DNA of 64,000 nucleotides from Tetradesmus obliquus (lineage: Eukaryota > Chlorophyta > Chlorophyceae > Sphaeropleales > Scenedesmaceae). The DNA lies in contig CP126202.1 in NCBI GenBank assembly GCA_030272155.1, positions 3,121,501 through 3,185,500 on the forward strand, in the 5' to 3' direction. The notes under the pieces are model-generated. The model was not told where the DNA came from. It did no database searches and saw nothing but the letters and a program-made list of their open reading frames with translations. The position numbers and the translations under genes were made by a program. Positions 11,142-23,200 of this stretch are shown one piece after another (the first letter of the stretch is position 1; each line of letters starts with the position of its first letter).

Positions 11142-13933
11142 CTACAGCTCCGCTTCGCCCCTGACTCCTCCAAAGCTCTTCAGCTTGTCCTTCAGGAAGC
11201 TGCTGGCCTTGCCCACAGCAGCAGCAGCAGCGTCCTTGGCTTGCGCAACAGCATCACCCACCACCTCCCCCGCCTTGGCCATAGTCTCCACAACAGTACC
11301 GGCAACGCTGCCGGCTGCTGCTGGTTTGTCTCCGGGCACCTCTGTCATGGGTGTGGAGTGGATCTCGCCATCATCCGCTTGCTGCTGCAGCCCCTGCATC
11401 TGCTGCATCAGGTCCTCCCTGCATGCCATGCAGCGCGTTACAATTGACAGACGAAGTTTACGGTGCTTGGGGTGTGTTCAACAAAAGACGGCCAGCAGGC
11501 GGCTAGCTTGAGGCGCGCAGGATGGCAATCAGCAGCCAGGTGGGTCAGAGCATCTTGCGCTGCATGGCTGTAATCACGTCTTGCTCGCATGCATGCGCGC
11601 GTCAAGACAGTTGCCGATCAAGAAAAGCCTGCAACAAAGTAAACTAAACTCAAAATGACGGAACACCAGCAGCCGCACCTATTGTACATCTGCCCTCCCA
11701 GCCCCGCCGCCTTCATGCGAGCCATCATCGCCTCTCGCTCCGCCTCGCCAGCAGACATGGGCATGTGGGCAGGCCCTGGCGCGCGGTCCTGCAAGGCACA
11801 ACAACACAGCAGGGATACATGTTGGCACTACATACGATGCACCTGCGGAGAGTGGGCTGCTTCATCAGCAAACATGGGCACGTGCGCAAGGCCGGGCGCG
11901 CGGTCCTGCAGGCCACAAGGCAACAATCCATAATCATGTTGATGCACAACTCACAGACATAACGACACTGCAGGGTGAGGTCCGCGGTCCTGCATGCTGC
12001 AACAGCAGCGGCCAAGCATGGCGCATTGTACGGCAGCAGCGAGGGCTTGAGAAAACTGGCATGGCGGCTGCATGGTTGCTGTGATAGTAACCACAAAATT
12101 GGCAACATGGAGTGTAGACACAGTGTGGTTTTGTGTCTCCTTTGTGTGAAGGCGATGACCGAGCGATTGCTGCCTATGTTGAGTTGAACAGACAACACTG
12201 GTGGCAATTTGCACAGCTGCTGGCAGGCAGCAGCGGGCGGCTCACCTTTGGTACGGGTGGCGGCTTTACGCGGCACACATTGCTCATCTCGTAGCAGGCC
12301 AGCTATGAGTTCACAACGCCGTCGAATCCATGAACAGCAGCTAAGAAGCAGCAGCAGCAGCAGCAGCAGCACCAAGCAACTCACCTTCGGCACGGGTGGT
12401 GGCTTCACGCGGCACACATTGCTCATCTCGTAGCAGGCCAGCTGTGAGTTCACAACGCCGTCGAATCCATGAACAGCAGCTAAGAAGCAGCAGCAGCACC
12501 AAGCGACTCACCTTGGGCACGGGTGGTGGCTTCACGCGGCACACATTGCTCATCTCGTAGCAGGCCAGCTGGGTGAGGGCGCTGCGGCTCTTGCCGCTGT
12601 ACAGCGCCTCAGAGAGGTCCGACAGGTCCAGGGCATCGGTCACCTACAGAGCAATGATCAGCAATGATCAGCTACACAATGCCAATGCGCCTGTACAGCT
12701 GGCCGCAGATGCGCAATAATTGGTGTGTTACGCTGATGCTGCTGGCGCATCTCAACAGCGCACACAGCTGCAACTCCTGCTCTGCAACAATGCTGCCGCT
12801 GACAGCAGTACAGCATGCTGGCTGCCCACCTGGCTGCAGGCACGTGCAATCGTGGCGCACTCCGTGTTGCATTTGCTGGCCTGCAAGAAAGCAGCAGAAA
12901 TCAGCTATGTGTCAGCATATGTACAACCTGTTTGCAGTACTACTTCTGTCTTAGTTGCAGTCACCATGCGCTGCTGCCTTCGTTCTAGGTGGTGCCTTGC
13001 TGCCACAACTCCCTTGCTGGGCCCCTGGCCTGGTGTGTTTATGCAGCCCACTTTGCAGCATGAAGGTATGCAAGTGCCAGCATGTGTTGAGTAGGTGAGG
13101 TCTGTAGCAGTACCCGCGTGAATTGGCGGCACTGATTTGAATCTGTCACAGGGGTTAGCAGGTTGCATTGTGTATCTTCTATCCATCTCAGGGCTGAAGG
13201 CTATGTCGCACACCTGCTGCTTGTCCACAAACTTCATTTGCCACCGTCCTCCAACATGTCGTAGTGGCTGATACAGCAGGATCAACCTTAGCACTAAGCA
13301 CATCATGTACTTACGCTTACACGGACCCGCGCACCTGCTTTGTGTCCACCAGCTTTATCCTGCCGCCGTCCTCCACCATGTCATAATGGCTGATACAGCA
13401 GGATTAACTTTAGCACCATGCATATCATGTACTTATGCGTACCAGAACCCGCGCACCTGCTGTGTGTCCACCAGTTTTATCCTGTCTCCATCTTCGACCA
13501 TGTCGTAGTGCGTGATCCAGCCGCCGTCAGGCTTGGCGGGGTTGCAGGCCAGCTCCAGGTTCTCAATGATGGCAGACTCATCCACCTGGCACAGCAAGAC
13601 GATAACAGGAAGCAAAAAACACTTCAAGACCACACCGATGCATTGGCGGCATTCAGGGGACACAGTATGTAAAAAGAAGGCCTGGTCTGAGCTTGCTTTG
13701 GTGTCGGTCTACTATGTACTTGCAGCAGGTTCAGACTGCAGCTTCTGGGTTTAAAAGCATCTGCTGCTGGTGGTGTTGACGCATCTGCTGCTGCTGGGGT
13801 TCTGCATCTGCAGGTGCTGGGGTCTACGCATCGAATGCTGAGCCTCACCAGCTGCCCCGGCTTGAGCTTGCTGCTGTGTGGTTCTACCAAGTGCCTGCAG
13901 CAGGCTCAAACTGCGGCTGCTGGGGTCTATGCA

Positions 13934-13966
<33 letters not shown>

Positions 13967-14673
13967 ACTGCTGTGTTTCACGCATCTGCTGCTGCTGCTG
14001 CTGCTGTTGTGTTTCACGCATCTGCTGCTGCTGGGGTCACCGCAACTGGCTGCTGGCCCTCACCCGCTGCCCCGGCTTCAGCTCGCCCCGCAGCGCCTTG
14101 ACCTTGCGCGTTGCCTGCTTCACCAGCGCCTCACACACACCACACTTGATGAACTTGACGTCTGCAGCAGCAGCAGCAGCAGTAGCAGCAGCAGTGTTGC
14201 TGACTTATAGGTGCCCTGATTACCTGCATGTCCTGTTACAGCGGTGTATGTGCGGTTCCTGTCCTGCGGGATAGGCTGCACATTTGAAATGTGTACCCTG
14301 TTTAAGTGCAAGGGATTTGTTGCTTACCGCTGATTGCCTAGCAGGCAGGACAAAGTGCATAGTGTGTGCCTTGCAACTGTACTGCACAGCAGACAGCGCA
14401 GCCTGCTGCCTCACCTGACACTACTGCTGCTGCCTTTGGCTGCTCAGGCATGCCGCCCATTCCCATGCCCGGCATCATGCCAGCGGCATGCGAGCAGAGC
14501 TGCAGCACTATGCTGCACGCCAGCAGCAAGAATGCTGGGTGTCTGACGAAAAGCAGCACAAGCAGGGGCAGCAGCACACCATGGGTTACTGGGTGATGCC
14601 TGCTAGGGCGTCTTGCCGCCGGATTATGTGATTGACATTGATTGATAGCAAGACGCGGAACATACCTCTGCAT
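11142..14673 (-). CDS. Secreted saposin-B/CNPY-like cysteine protein with helical tail (310 aa)
   Basis: Eight exons (14673-14666, 14542-14415, 14161-14064, 13585-13457, 12880-12830, 12643-12512, 11788-11679, 11418-11142) join in frame. The first exon is only 8 nt. With exon 2 it encodes a classical signal peptide, MQRHPAFLLLACSIVL then QLCSHAAG. The mature part has saposin-like cysteine spacing: IKCGVCEALV, ENLELACNP, KCNTECATIARAC, and LACYEMSNVC. A PPPVPKDRAPG segment follows, then MYNREDLMQQM. The C-terminus is a ~70-residue alanine/lysine amphipathic region (AKDAAAAAVGKASSFLKDKL). Such saposin-fold secretory proteins bind lipids or act in ER folding. Which applies here is unknown. Exons 3, 4, 6 and 7 each have decayed duplicate edges in adjacent introns. 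Family assignment is from cysteine pattern and recall only. Confidence 0.7.
11850..11992 (-). repeat. Echo copies of the 5' edge of saposin-like exon 7
   Basis: On the minus strand the acceptor plus GACCGCGCGCC of exon 7 (start 11788) recurs at about 11906 with a degraded continuation, still encoding an AHVPMFADEA-like stretch. A shorter remnant, GCAGGACCGCGGACC, lies near 11990. Confidence 0.8.
12240..12575 (-). repeat. Threefold copy of the 3' edge of saposin-like exon 6
   Basis: The segment for LACYEMSNVCRVKPPPVPK plus its GTGAG donor occurs at 12575-12512 (true), about 12450-12386 and about 12310-12246. Flanking intron sequence with a CAGCAGCTAAGAAGCAG block is copied too. Units are about 128-138 bp apart and more than 90 percent alike by eye. 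Confidence 0.92.
13195..13515 (-). repeat. Threefold copy of the 3' edge of saposin-like exon 4
   Basis: The segment encoding HYDMVEDGDRIKLVDTQQ and its donor is present in the true exon (ending 13457) and again ending near 13336 and 13216. Spacing is close to 120 bp. Divergence increases with distance from the true exon. A separate degraded copy of the exon 3 edge (LKPGQ plus GTGAGG) is near 13849-13870. Confidence 0.9.
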
Positions 14674-15799
14674 CGTAGACACGGCTCCACAAACTGCCCC
14701 AACAGCAAATTGCTCTGGTGTGTGCACAGCAGCAGTGCTACTAGTGCAGTGACAACGCCCGACAATTCGATCGATCAGAACTAAGTAGCCAAAAGAGAAT
14801 TTTTTCGCAGAGATTTGCTGTACGCCAGGTTGAGTGCGATACCGAGGCGGGAACAGAGGCTTCAAGAAGGACCATGTCCTTGACAACTCGGTACCTCATC
14901 GAAATTACGGTGTACTTTATGAACTTGTATGACTTTTCATCGATGCAATGTGCAATTGTTGGTGAAGCTGGGGGTCTACAGCAAGCTGCACCACAGCAAG
15001 CGTCACCTGTACTTCCCTGCTGCAACTGTACAGGCTGGCCAGTGGCATTATATAAAAGAAAGTTGCCGATTGCATACATTATGCACTGCGGGGCACAGCT
15101 GCAGTAATCAGCTAAACACACCCACGAGGCTGGTCAACCATTCAACATGAAGTGGGCAGTCAAGATCTTACAGCTCCAATGTTGAGCTAGCCAACTGCAG
15201 CGCACTTCAACTGCATCACTGACGACACCTGACATAGTAATGCTGTTCCATTTCTGACGTCAGGCAGCTGATAGATGTGTTACACCCACGCACAGAGCTC
15301 CGCTGTGCACTCTCAGACCCGTGGCGGTTCCAACATTGGGTTAACCCGCGGAAAACACTGCCACTGTGGCACACACCTGCGGGCAGGCTGCTCAATGCAG
15401 CCACAGTTGAGCAGCGCTGCCGCAGCACGCATGCAGAACGCCACTGCGAAGCCACAGCCAAAGCAGCAGCTGCTGCTTGCGATCAGCTGCAGGATGCCAA
15501 CGCCGCCACTTCCTGTGCCGCCCTCACCAGATGGCTAGATGCCACAACCAGGCATCCACCAAGTCGCTCAACAAACAACTGCGTTCGCGCAACAAGCAAC
15601 CACCAGCTGTGCCTGCCGCATACCGGTGCACACCGACTCCCGCTGCACCCGCCCGCCCCAAACAACCCTGCCCAAGCAACTGCTGCCGCTGCCACCATGC
15701 TGTCAACCCACTGCTGCAGCAGCTTGCCCTGGGTACCGTCGAGCTGCCTCAGCTGCTGCAACAGCAGCAGCTGCATCAACCAGCACCATAGCGCAGTTC

Positions 15800-15965
15800 A
15801 GCTCACAGCTCCGTGTTGCCTGCCGGCTGCCCACTGTGCTGTCGCGCGGCAACAGCCAGCACCAATACCAACTCACAGCCGCCAGCTCCGCTGTCGTCAG
15901 CTGCTGCTGCAGAAGCACCAAAAGCCAGCTGACAGCTCCGCCTTGCCTGCGCGCTTCTTCACTCC
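15800..15965 (-). repeat. Degraded copies of the C-terminal coding end of the small secreted gene
   Basis: The plus-strand text CACAGCTCGGTCTTGCCTGC at the end of the true gene recurs with changes at 15931-15965 (GACAGCTCCGCCTTGCCTGC) and about 15804-15840 (CACAGCTCCGTGTTGCCTGC). These lie downstream of the stop codon, in the presumed 3' UTR or flank. The remaining 14674-15800 holds no gene I can support. Confidence 0.7.
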
Positions 15966-16004
15966 ATCATGCTGCAAGCAGCAGCAGCTTCGCCACAGCA
16001 CTGC

Positions 16005-17093
16005 TCACAGCTCGGTCTTGCCTGCGGGCTTCTTCACGCCCAGCTTGTCCAGGGTGCTGGCCAGCAGCTCCTGGGCCTGGCCCAGGTACTCCGTGGCCAG
16101 CTCCTGAGCCTGCGCAACATACACTGCGGCAGCAGCAGCAGCAGCAGAAGAAGAAGAATGCGGTGGTGAGAGGATAGGAATGGCACGCGCGAACAGTTGA
16201 GGTGCGGCGGATGTGTTGCAGTACAGCAGCACACGGCTGTGAGCAGGTCAGGGACACAGCATGCTCTGTGCAGCACACAGCAGAGTTCTCCAGGTAGTGC
16301 GGCCGCCACACTACCGAGCCTGGCCTTGAGTTGAGCAATGCAGTCTGCATTGGCTAGCAGTGGTGCAGAGTGAAGGCAAAAGCAGACCTCCTGTGCACAG
16401 TTCCTCCCCGTAATTTGCTCAAAGAAGCAGTGGAACAGGGCATGCCCAGCTAACCAGTTATGTGCGCAGCAGCCGCGGCAGGCAGCACAGCAACCAACCT
16501 GTTGCGGTCTCAGTGGCCTTGTTCAGGTACTCAGTGGCCAGCTCCTTGTAAGCATCCATTGAGCCTGCTGCAGCAGCAGGAGTGGGTGTCGCTGCTGCTG
16601 GTGTGGGGGTTGCCGCAGGGATGGGCTCCGCTGCTGCTTCAGCTGCCTCTGCAGCTGCCTCAGGCTTGGAGCTAAAGTGCATGACTGTTGGCTCCTCGTC
16701 GTCCTGGCAGCGAACCACTGCAGAAGTCGCCAGCAGGGCTACCACGGCCAGCAGCATCAAGTACCTGCAGCGGTGGGCAGGAAACCAACAGCAGCAACGC
16801 CGGGTACCACGGTTAGTGCACAGCAGGGCGCCCAGCTGCACCATAATCGTCTGAAGTTGGAGGATCAAGCAAAACAAGGTGGGCGTTTGCCGCAGGCTGC
16901 AGCACGCGCTGATCTAGAGTGTTGTTGCCCGCCTGGAGTGATGTGTCCTCAACTGGGTAGCAAAGTAGCAGCATGAACGGACAGTGCATCCGCTCCTTCT
17001 ACGACCACTTTCACACGCATGCTGTTGTACCAGGAGCTTTGGGTCAGGCGAAGCAGGCAGTTGGTGCTGCCAACACACTCACTTGCGTGCCAT
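16005..17093 (-). CDS. Small secreted alanine-rich helical protein (131 aa)
   Basis: Three exons (17093-17083, 16764-16499, 16123-16005) join in frame. The first exon is 11 nt (ATGGCACGCAA). Joined to exon 2 it gives the signal peptide MARKYLMLLAVVALLATS followed by AVVRCQDDEEP. The mature protein has a low-complexity A/P/T spacer (PAATPTPAAA) and then amphipathic helical segments sharing an ELATEYL motif: KELATEYLNKATETA from exon 2 and QELATEYLGQAQELL from exon 3. It ends KPAGKTEL. The repeated helix resembles lipid-surface or LEA-type helices, but no family is recognised. The gene diverges from ZOP1 across 624 bp. Confidence 0.62.
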
Positions 17094-17717
17094 GTTTGCT
17101 AGGCTGGCTTTCAGCGACGAAACGACGACTTGAATCAAAGGAGGAAGCCCTGAGTGCACACAACAAAAGCTGGTGAGAATGGTGCGAACGGCGGGTGAAG
17201 CACAGCAGGGACAGCTCAGTGGATGCGCACCAGTGAGGTAGCACGGTCACAGCAAAATAGTACTCGATGGTGAAGGTGAAAGCTGCTTGGACCCACGGGT
17301 GCTTCAGCTGCTCACATGGGGGCCCAGCATGGCCCTAAACACTGGCACACATGACTGTTTCTTTTGCAGCGCACAGAGATCACCAACGATGCACCTGCTG
17401 ATGCTGTTTGTCATAACTTCCGTGTGCACTGCTAGCCTGCTGTCTGCGTGCGTCCTTTGCCTGTGCTTGTTAGCCTTGCTGCTGCTGCACTGCCACTCAG
17501 TTGCTGCTGTCCGTCAGAGCGCCTTCACTCATATTGCTACCCTAGCAGTGTTGTGTGTGGCGGGTCTGAGTTGCTAGCACGCTAGGCAGCAACTCGTAGC
17601 CCAGCAGGGATCAGCAGAGAGCCTGCGACTCCAGGACAGCGGCTGTGGCAGCCCAGTTACCTTTCAGCAACTACATTCCTGCATATCGTGCGGCCTTAGA
17701 GGCACAGGGGAGGCACC
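17094..17717. promoter_or_regulatory. Divergent promoter region between small secreted gene and ZOP1-like gene
   Basis: The start codons at 17093 (-) and 17718 (+) are head to head with 624 bp between them. A plus-strand open frame at 17287-17577 has a hydrophobic look but no splice support and is not called. Confidence 0.4.
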
Positions 17718-18352
17718 ATGACGGAGGTAAGACCCAGACAGTGCTTCCCAGCTGGCATTACAGCAGCACATATCAACGCTGCTGTGTAGCGTAGGCGCCT
17801 GGACAGGCAGCCTACATCCATACTTGTCGCAAGCAGTACATGCACTGCTGCTTTCACAGGAGGCCTGCTTACACCCTTCCTGCAAGCACGTCCATGCTCA
17901 CCAGCTGCTGCATGTGTGCTGCATTGCCTGCCCTTCGTACAGCGATGGAAGTCCAACCCCATGTACTGGTGCGAGCTGTGCCGCGTATGGATGAACGACA
18001 GCAAAGCGGCAAAGTTCAACCACGAGCAAGGCGTGAAGCACAAGGAGAACCTGGCTCGCAGTGAGTGACAAGAACAGCAGCAGCAGCTGCAGCAGCAGCA
18101 CCTCCAGCCGTGATGAGACAGCAGCAGCAGGTGGTGTTCCCTTTTGCATGTGTACAGCCTGCAGGCAACCCAAGAGCAGCTGCATGCCAGCCCCACTGGC
18201 ATGCCAGCAGCAGTCACTGTCGCACGTTCAGCGGCAGTAGCAGCAGCAGCAGCAGCGGTAGCAACGGCAAGCAGCTGGCTGAACATACACAGCCTAGCTG
18301 GCTCGTGTGCTTGCTGCCTTGCAGTTCCATGCCTGCTGAGTTTCGAGTCACC

Positions 18353-18415
<63 letters not shown>

Positions 18416-19657
18416 ACCTGCACCTGCAGAGCTGCGGGACATGTCCAAGAAAGCGGATGCAGAGAAGCAGCAGGAGGAGCATGCGATAGCGGCCATGGAC
18501 AGCATCGAGGCAAAGGCGCGCAAGCAGTACGAGGCAGACCAGGCAGCAGCGCAGGCGCAGGCGGGCAAGTGGGTGTGGCATGAAGGCAGCGGCTACTACT
18601 ACAATGCAGCACACAGGTGAGCCTGGCTGTGCAGCCCTTGGTCCAAGACCTTTGTGAAACACACAGCACAGCACCCTTGCAGGGTAGACGCAGCGGGCTT
18701 GAACCTTTCCGGGAGCCAAAACAGCTGCTGCTCGTCAAGCAGTGCTGCATGCAGCAATTGCACTTGACGATTTTCTGCTGAACACACAGTGCACAGCTTG
18801 TGAGCTGTGTTGTTGGTGCGCCTAGTGGCTGCGTGCTTGCTGACCACTTTTACGTCGCTGCCTGCTGCCGCTGTTGCTGCTGCTGCAGATGGTACTTTGA
18901 TGTCAAAACAAGCTACTATTACGGTGGGGAGCCAGTAGCCTGGACACAGCAGCCAGGCATCCCCTCAGCAGCAATGTTTGGCGTAGCACCATTTGAGGGC
19001 GGTGACGCAGCAGCGCAGGCTGCAGCAAAGGCAGCAGCCGCAGCAGCAGGAAGCAAAGCAGGCGGCGGTGCTGCAGCCAGCAGCAAGCCAGCAGCAGCGG
19101 GTGCAGCAGCAAATGGCCAGGGTGTGCGGGTAGTAAAAAAGGTGGTGCAGCTGCCGAGCCATCCGCTGTCGGGTGTTGGAGGGCATGCCATGCCTGTGTC
19201 TGGGCGCATTGGAGGCGCAAAAGGGGTCGGCATTGCTGACCCAGCAGCAGCGGCAGCAGCAGATGCTCAGAAGGTGACCGCTGCAGCAAAGTTTTGGAGT
19301 CACCAAAATGCTGTGCCATGCGCTGTGCTGTGGATGCACAGCAGACTGTGGCACTGCGTCAGTCGATAACGTGTTTCTGTAGGGTGCAGCCAATACAAAC
19401 AGCCTGGCACCCCACTGCCAGCAACCGACTACCGATCATTCGCTGCTGTCAACGGCTGCTGATGAGTCTGTGCTGTACGGCTGCCTGTTGCTGCGCTGCA
19501 GAGAAAACGAGAAGGTTCTTCGTCAGCAGCAGCAGCAGCAGCAGGCAAGGGCGTCAAGAAGCCGCTGGACCCTGCAGAGGCAGAGGCATTGGCGCGCAGG
19601 GAGGCGGCACGGCAGCGAGTAGAAGCACGCACCAAGACTGCGTTCGGGCTGACGTGA
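17718..19657 (+). CDS. ZOP1: ZOP1/WBP4-like splicing factor: U1-type zinc finger plus OCRE domain (284 aa)
   Basis: Exons 17718-17726, 17943-18060, 18430-18616, 18889-19273 and 19502-19657 join in frame. Residues 4-40 form a U1-type C2H2 finger (YWCELCRVWMNDS, then FNHEQGVKHKENL), the first domain of WBP4/FBP21 and plant ZOP1. A charged helix follows (LRDMSKKADAEKQQEEHA). Next is an aromatic OCRE-like motif: KWVWHEGSGYYYN from exon 3 continues into WYFDVKTSYYYGG in exon 4. The C-terminal basic helix EALARREAARQRVEARTK also fits ZOP1. Plant ZOP1 acts in pre-mRNA splicing and RNA-directed DNA methylation. The splicing role is the safer inference here. The alanine/glycine spacer in exon 4 is lineage-specific. 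The first exon is only 9 nt (Met-Thr-Glu). Confidence 0.9.
18356..18416 (+). repeat. Sense-CTG tract before ZOP1 exon 3 acceptor
   Basis: About 19 perfect CTG units end 14 bases before the acceptor at 18429, in the place of a polypyrimidine tract. Confidence 0.9.
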
Positions 19658-20221
19658 AGTGGTAGTTAGTTGGACCAGGCCAGGGTGTGCGTGCCTGTCG
19701 TTGGCACCGACCACAGGGCTGCGGCAGCGGCAACAGCTGGAACACGTTGAGCTGTGCAAGCAGAGACCGCTGCTAAACAGCCTGTTGGTCTGCAGGTGCT
19801 GTGTGCTGCCCGCGGCTTGCTGGTCTCACTGTTTGCTGCAGCAGCAGTTCATTGTGCATCCGCAGCTGCGCCCGTGGATGGTGCAGCACATTCACATGCT
19901 GTGCTGAGTACTGGTGCTGAGGGCAGCCGTTGTGGGGTTGCTGCCTCTCCTGCAAGTCGGTGATTACAGTTGTGTTTCATCTTGTTCTTGTAGCTTGGGC
20001 CCGAGCTGAACGACCCATGTTCATCGTGACTTCCTCCAACATTTTGACTGTCACACGCAGGTTCTTGTGCCTGCCTGCAGCTCGTGACCTACCTGAAAAT
20101 CACGTCATAGACAGCATTTGCCGAGGTGCCAGCCTTTGTTTTGGCGATCGCACTGTGCCGTCTACCTGAGGTTCGGCTGGCACCTCTAGGTTGGAAACTT
20201 TGTAGATTAGATTTATTGACA

Positions 20222-23200
20222 ATGAAGATTTCCTTAGTCATGCTTCTGCTGGGTTTAGCAGGCATAGGTGGGTGCGCGTCCACGCGAGTCTGGCGCCATC
20301 ATGGATTGCGCGGCAAACGATGCTGTGCGTGCCGACTGGCGCATGCTGGCGCCGCACGTACTTGACTTGCTAACGTCGAGATTTTATTGCTGCAGGTACA
20401 TATGCACAAGACCCGCAGCCCTTGCTGCATCCTCAGCCTGCATGGTCCGGAGTGCTCACCAGCAGTAGCAGCAGCAGCAGGTTGCGCCTTGCCAGCACGC
20501 AGCAAAGCTCACCTGGCAACAACCCTCTGCTGGCACCCAACTGGCAGCTAAAGCTGGGCCAGTTGCCCCTGTGGGACAAGATCAGGCCAGAACACATCCA
20601 GCCTGCAGTTGCAACACTGATTGAGGAGGAATCAGCGTCCCTGGATTTCCTGGAGCAGGATCTGCTTGCAGGAAACGGCGCCGTCAGCTTTGACCGGATC
20701 TTCAAGCCGTTGACTCAGATTCAGCTGCGCACTGACTTTGTCAGCGGGCAGTTCAGCCACCTCTCGGTGAGTGATTGGTGCTGCTGCTTGTTGGACTGCA
20801 GCAATGTGCTGGTACAACCCAGCAGCTGATGTCACGCTGTTGTTGCCACGCAGCTGTCGTTGACACAGTATGGATTTTCTGTTCAACATGCATCCGCGTC
20901 ACCTGGCCTGCCTCACCCTGCCACCTTACCCTGCCGGTGTCTGGCCGCATTCTTCTGTACACAGGATGTCATGAGCACCGACGCGCTGCGTGCAGCTGTT
21001 GAAGCTGTCACCCCTGCCCTAGTCAGCTTCAGACTGCGGCTGGGCCAAAGCAAGCCAATCCACAACGCGCTAAACACCCTCAAGTCTAGCTCAGACATCT
21101 GGCAGCAGCTGTCACCAGAGCAGCAGCGGCTAGTGTCCAAGACGCTGACAGAAATGGCTGGAAACGGGGTGGGGCTGGAGGCTGACAAGAAGGCAGCATT
21201 CAATGAAGTCAAGAACAAGCTGGAGCAGCTGCAGAACCAGTTCTCAAATAATGTGCTGGATGCAAAAGGGGTGAGTGATGTGAGGCTGTGCACAGTTTGT
21301 TTGACAGGCTGCTGCTGGCTTGCTTGTAGGGTGGCTCCCTGTTGCCTGCCCTGATCAGAGTCGCAGGCAGCAGACATGCTGTTGTGACGGTGTCTGCCTG
21401 GCACCAAAGATGCGGACTGCTGTTGAAAACCGTGTAAGGCTGTGCTCTGGAATGAGGCTTGTCTAGGCTACCTACACAGCTCTTGCAGCCGATTCAAGTC
21501 AACGCCAGCAGCAGCGCCAACAACATCCACGCACGCTGCCCCTTACCAACAGCTGCCATGCTGCAACCCTGACAACCTGTTTGCACGCAGGCCTTCAAGC
21601 TGCTCATTACAGAGCAGGCTGATGTGGTAGGCCTGGCAACCAACACCCACCCTTGCCATTGCACCCTAAACCCTTTCTTACAGCTGCCGCGCTGCCACCA
21701 CAACAACTTCATTGTATGCAGGCCTTCAAGCTGCTGATTGAGGACCAGGCTGATGTGGCAGGCCTGGCAGCCACCACACTCGCCCTGGCAGCTCAAAATG
21801 CGCTGGCAGATGGCCACACCACTGCCACAGTAGCAGACGGCCCTTGGCTCCTGAAGCTTGATGGCAACACATACTCGGCAGTCATGAGCTCCGCACACAA
21901 CAGGGAGCTGCGCCACAGGATGTATGTTGCGGAGAAGACGGCTGCGTCGGCTGGGCAATACGACAACAGTGGCCTTGTGCGGGACATTCTGAAGCTGCGG
22001 CAGCAGCTGGCAGGGCTGCTGGGGTACAACAGCTGGGGCGAGTACAGAGCTACCAGCAAGGTGAGCGGTGCTTCACACCCTTGCAGATGTTGAAACACGC
22101 CTGTTGTTAGTTGGTTATGCAGTGGCTCAGACTGCGTTGGTTTGTTGCACTGTGGATCTGGACCTGTCTAGACTGACATATGTCGCAGGTGCAGTTTTTG
22201 CAATTCCATGTGTATGTTAAGCCGGCAGATGGTGAGCTTGACCAGGCAATTGGTGCCATACAGCCAGCCAATAAACTGGCATTTGACAGCTTCAGCTGTT
22301 GAACATGCATTTGTAACATGTTACTAACACTTTTTAAACCCCCCCTGCAGATGGCCAGCATTGACCAGGCCGTTGACCTCATGCAGCAGATGGTGTCTGC
22401 TAGCCAGCCGGCAGCAGCACGGGAGCACGAGCAGCTGGCAGCCTTTGCGCGGCAGCATTCAGGGGATCCTCAGCTGCGGCTGCAGTGGTGGGACGTGGAG
22501 TATTATTCGGAGCGGCAAAAGGAGGCATTGTTCAACCTGAACCAGCAGGAGCTGCAGCAGTATCTGCCGCTGGACAGCGTGCTGAAGGGCCTCTTTGACG
22601 TGAGTGGTTCTGGTGTTTGCCAGAGGAATCGAAGCAACATCCTGCAGTGTGTGCCACCATGCATGGGTAGATAACAAGTTGCAGGATGTTCTTTCGATCC
22701 GCAGAAGTACAGAGTTGCTGGGTTGCAGCTGTCAGGCTGTGGTTGCTGTGCAAGTAACCAACAGCAGCTGATGCGGAGTCTGCATTTGCTCACATTGGTT
22801 GCAACCTGTTGCTTTTGTATGTGCGTCTGCAGCTGGCGCAGAAGGCGTATGGCATCAGCATCGTCAAGGCTGTGCATGACGGCGACAACACGCCCCACGT
22901 GTGGCACAAGGACGTCACACTATACCAGGTGGGTTAGCTGACTGTATGTTGTGCGTGCTGCCACTGTTCTCGATAATCACTCGTGATGTATGAAGCAATC
23001 GCAGGGCCGGTGGCTTCCATATGGCATGATCGCTGACATCAAGATGATGTGACACTGTTATCTGCTGCACCAGGTGCACAACCAGGGCACGCAGCAGCCC
23101 ATTGCCTACTTCTGGACCGACCTGTATGCACGGCCAGGCAGCAAGTCAGGTGCGTGGCAGCATGTCCCAGCACAGAGGTGCTGGGTTGCTGTGCTTGGCG

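Noticed and set aside
15277-16177. Long plus-strand frames (up to 276 codons) opposite the small secreted gene
   Set aside because: No domain. They overlap the true minus-strand exon and its degraded copies, which explain the open frame.
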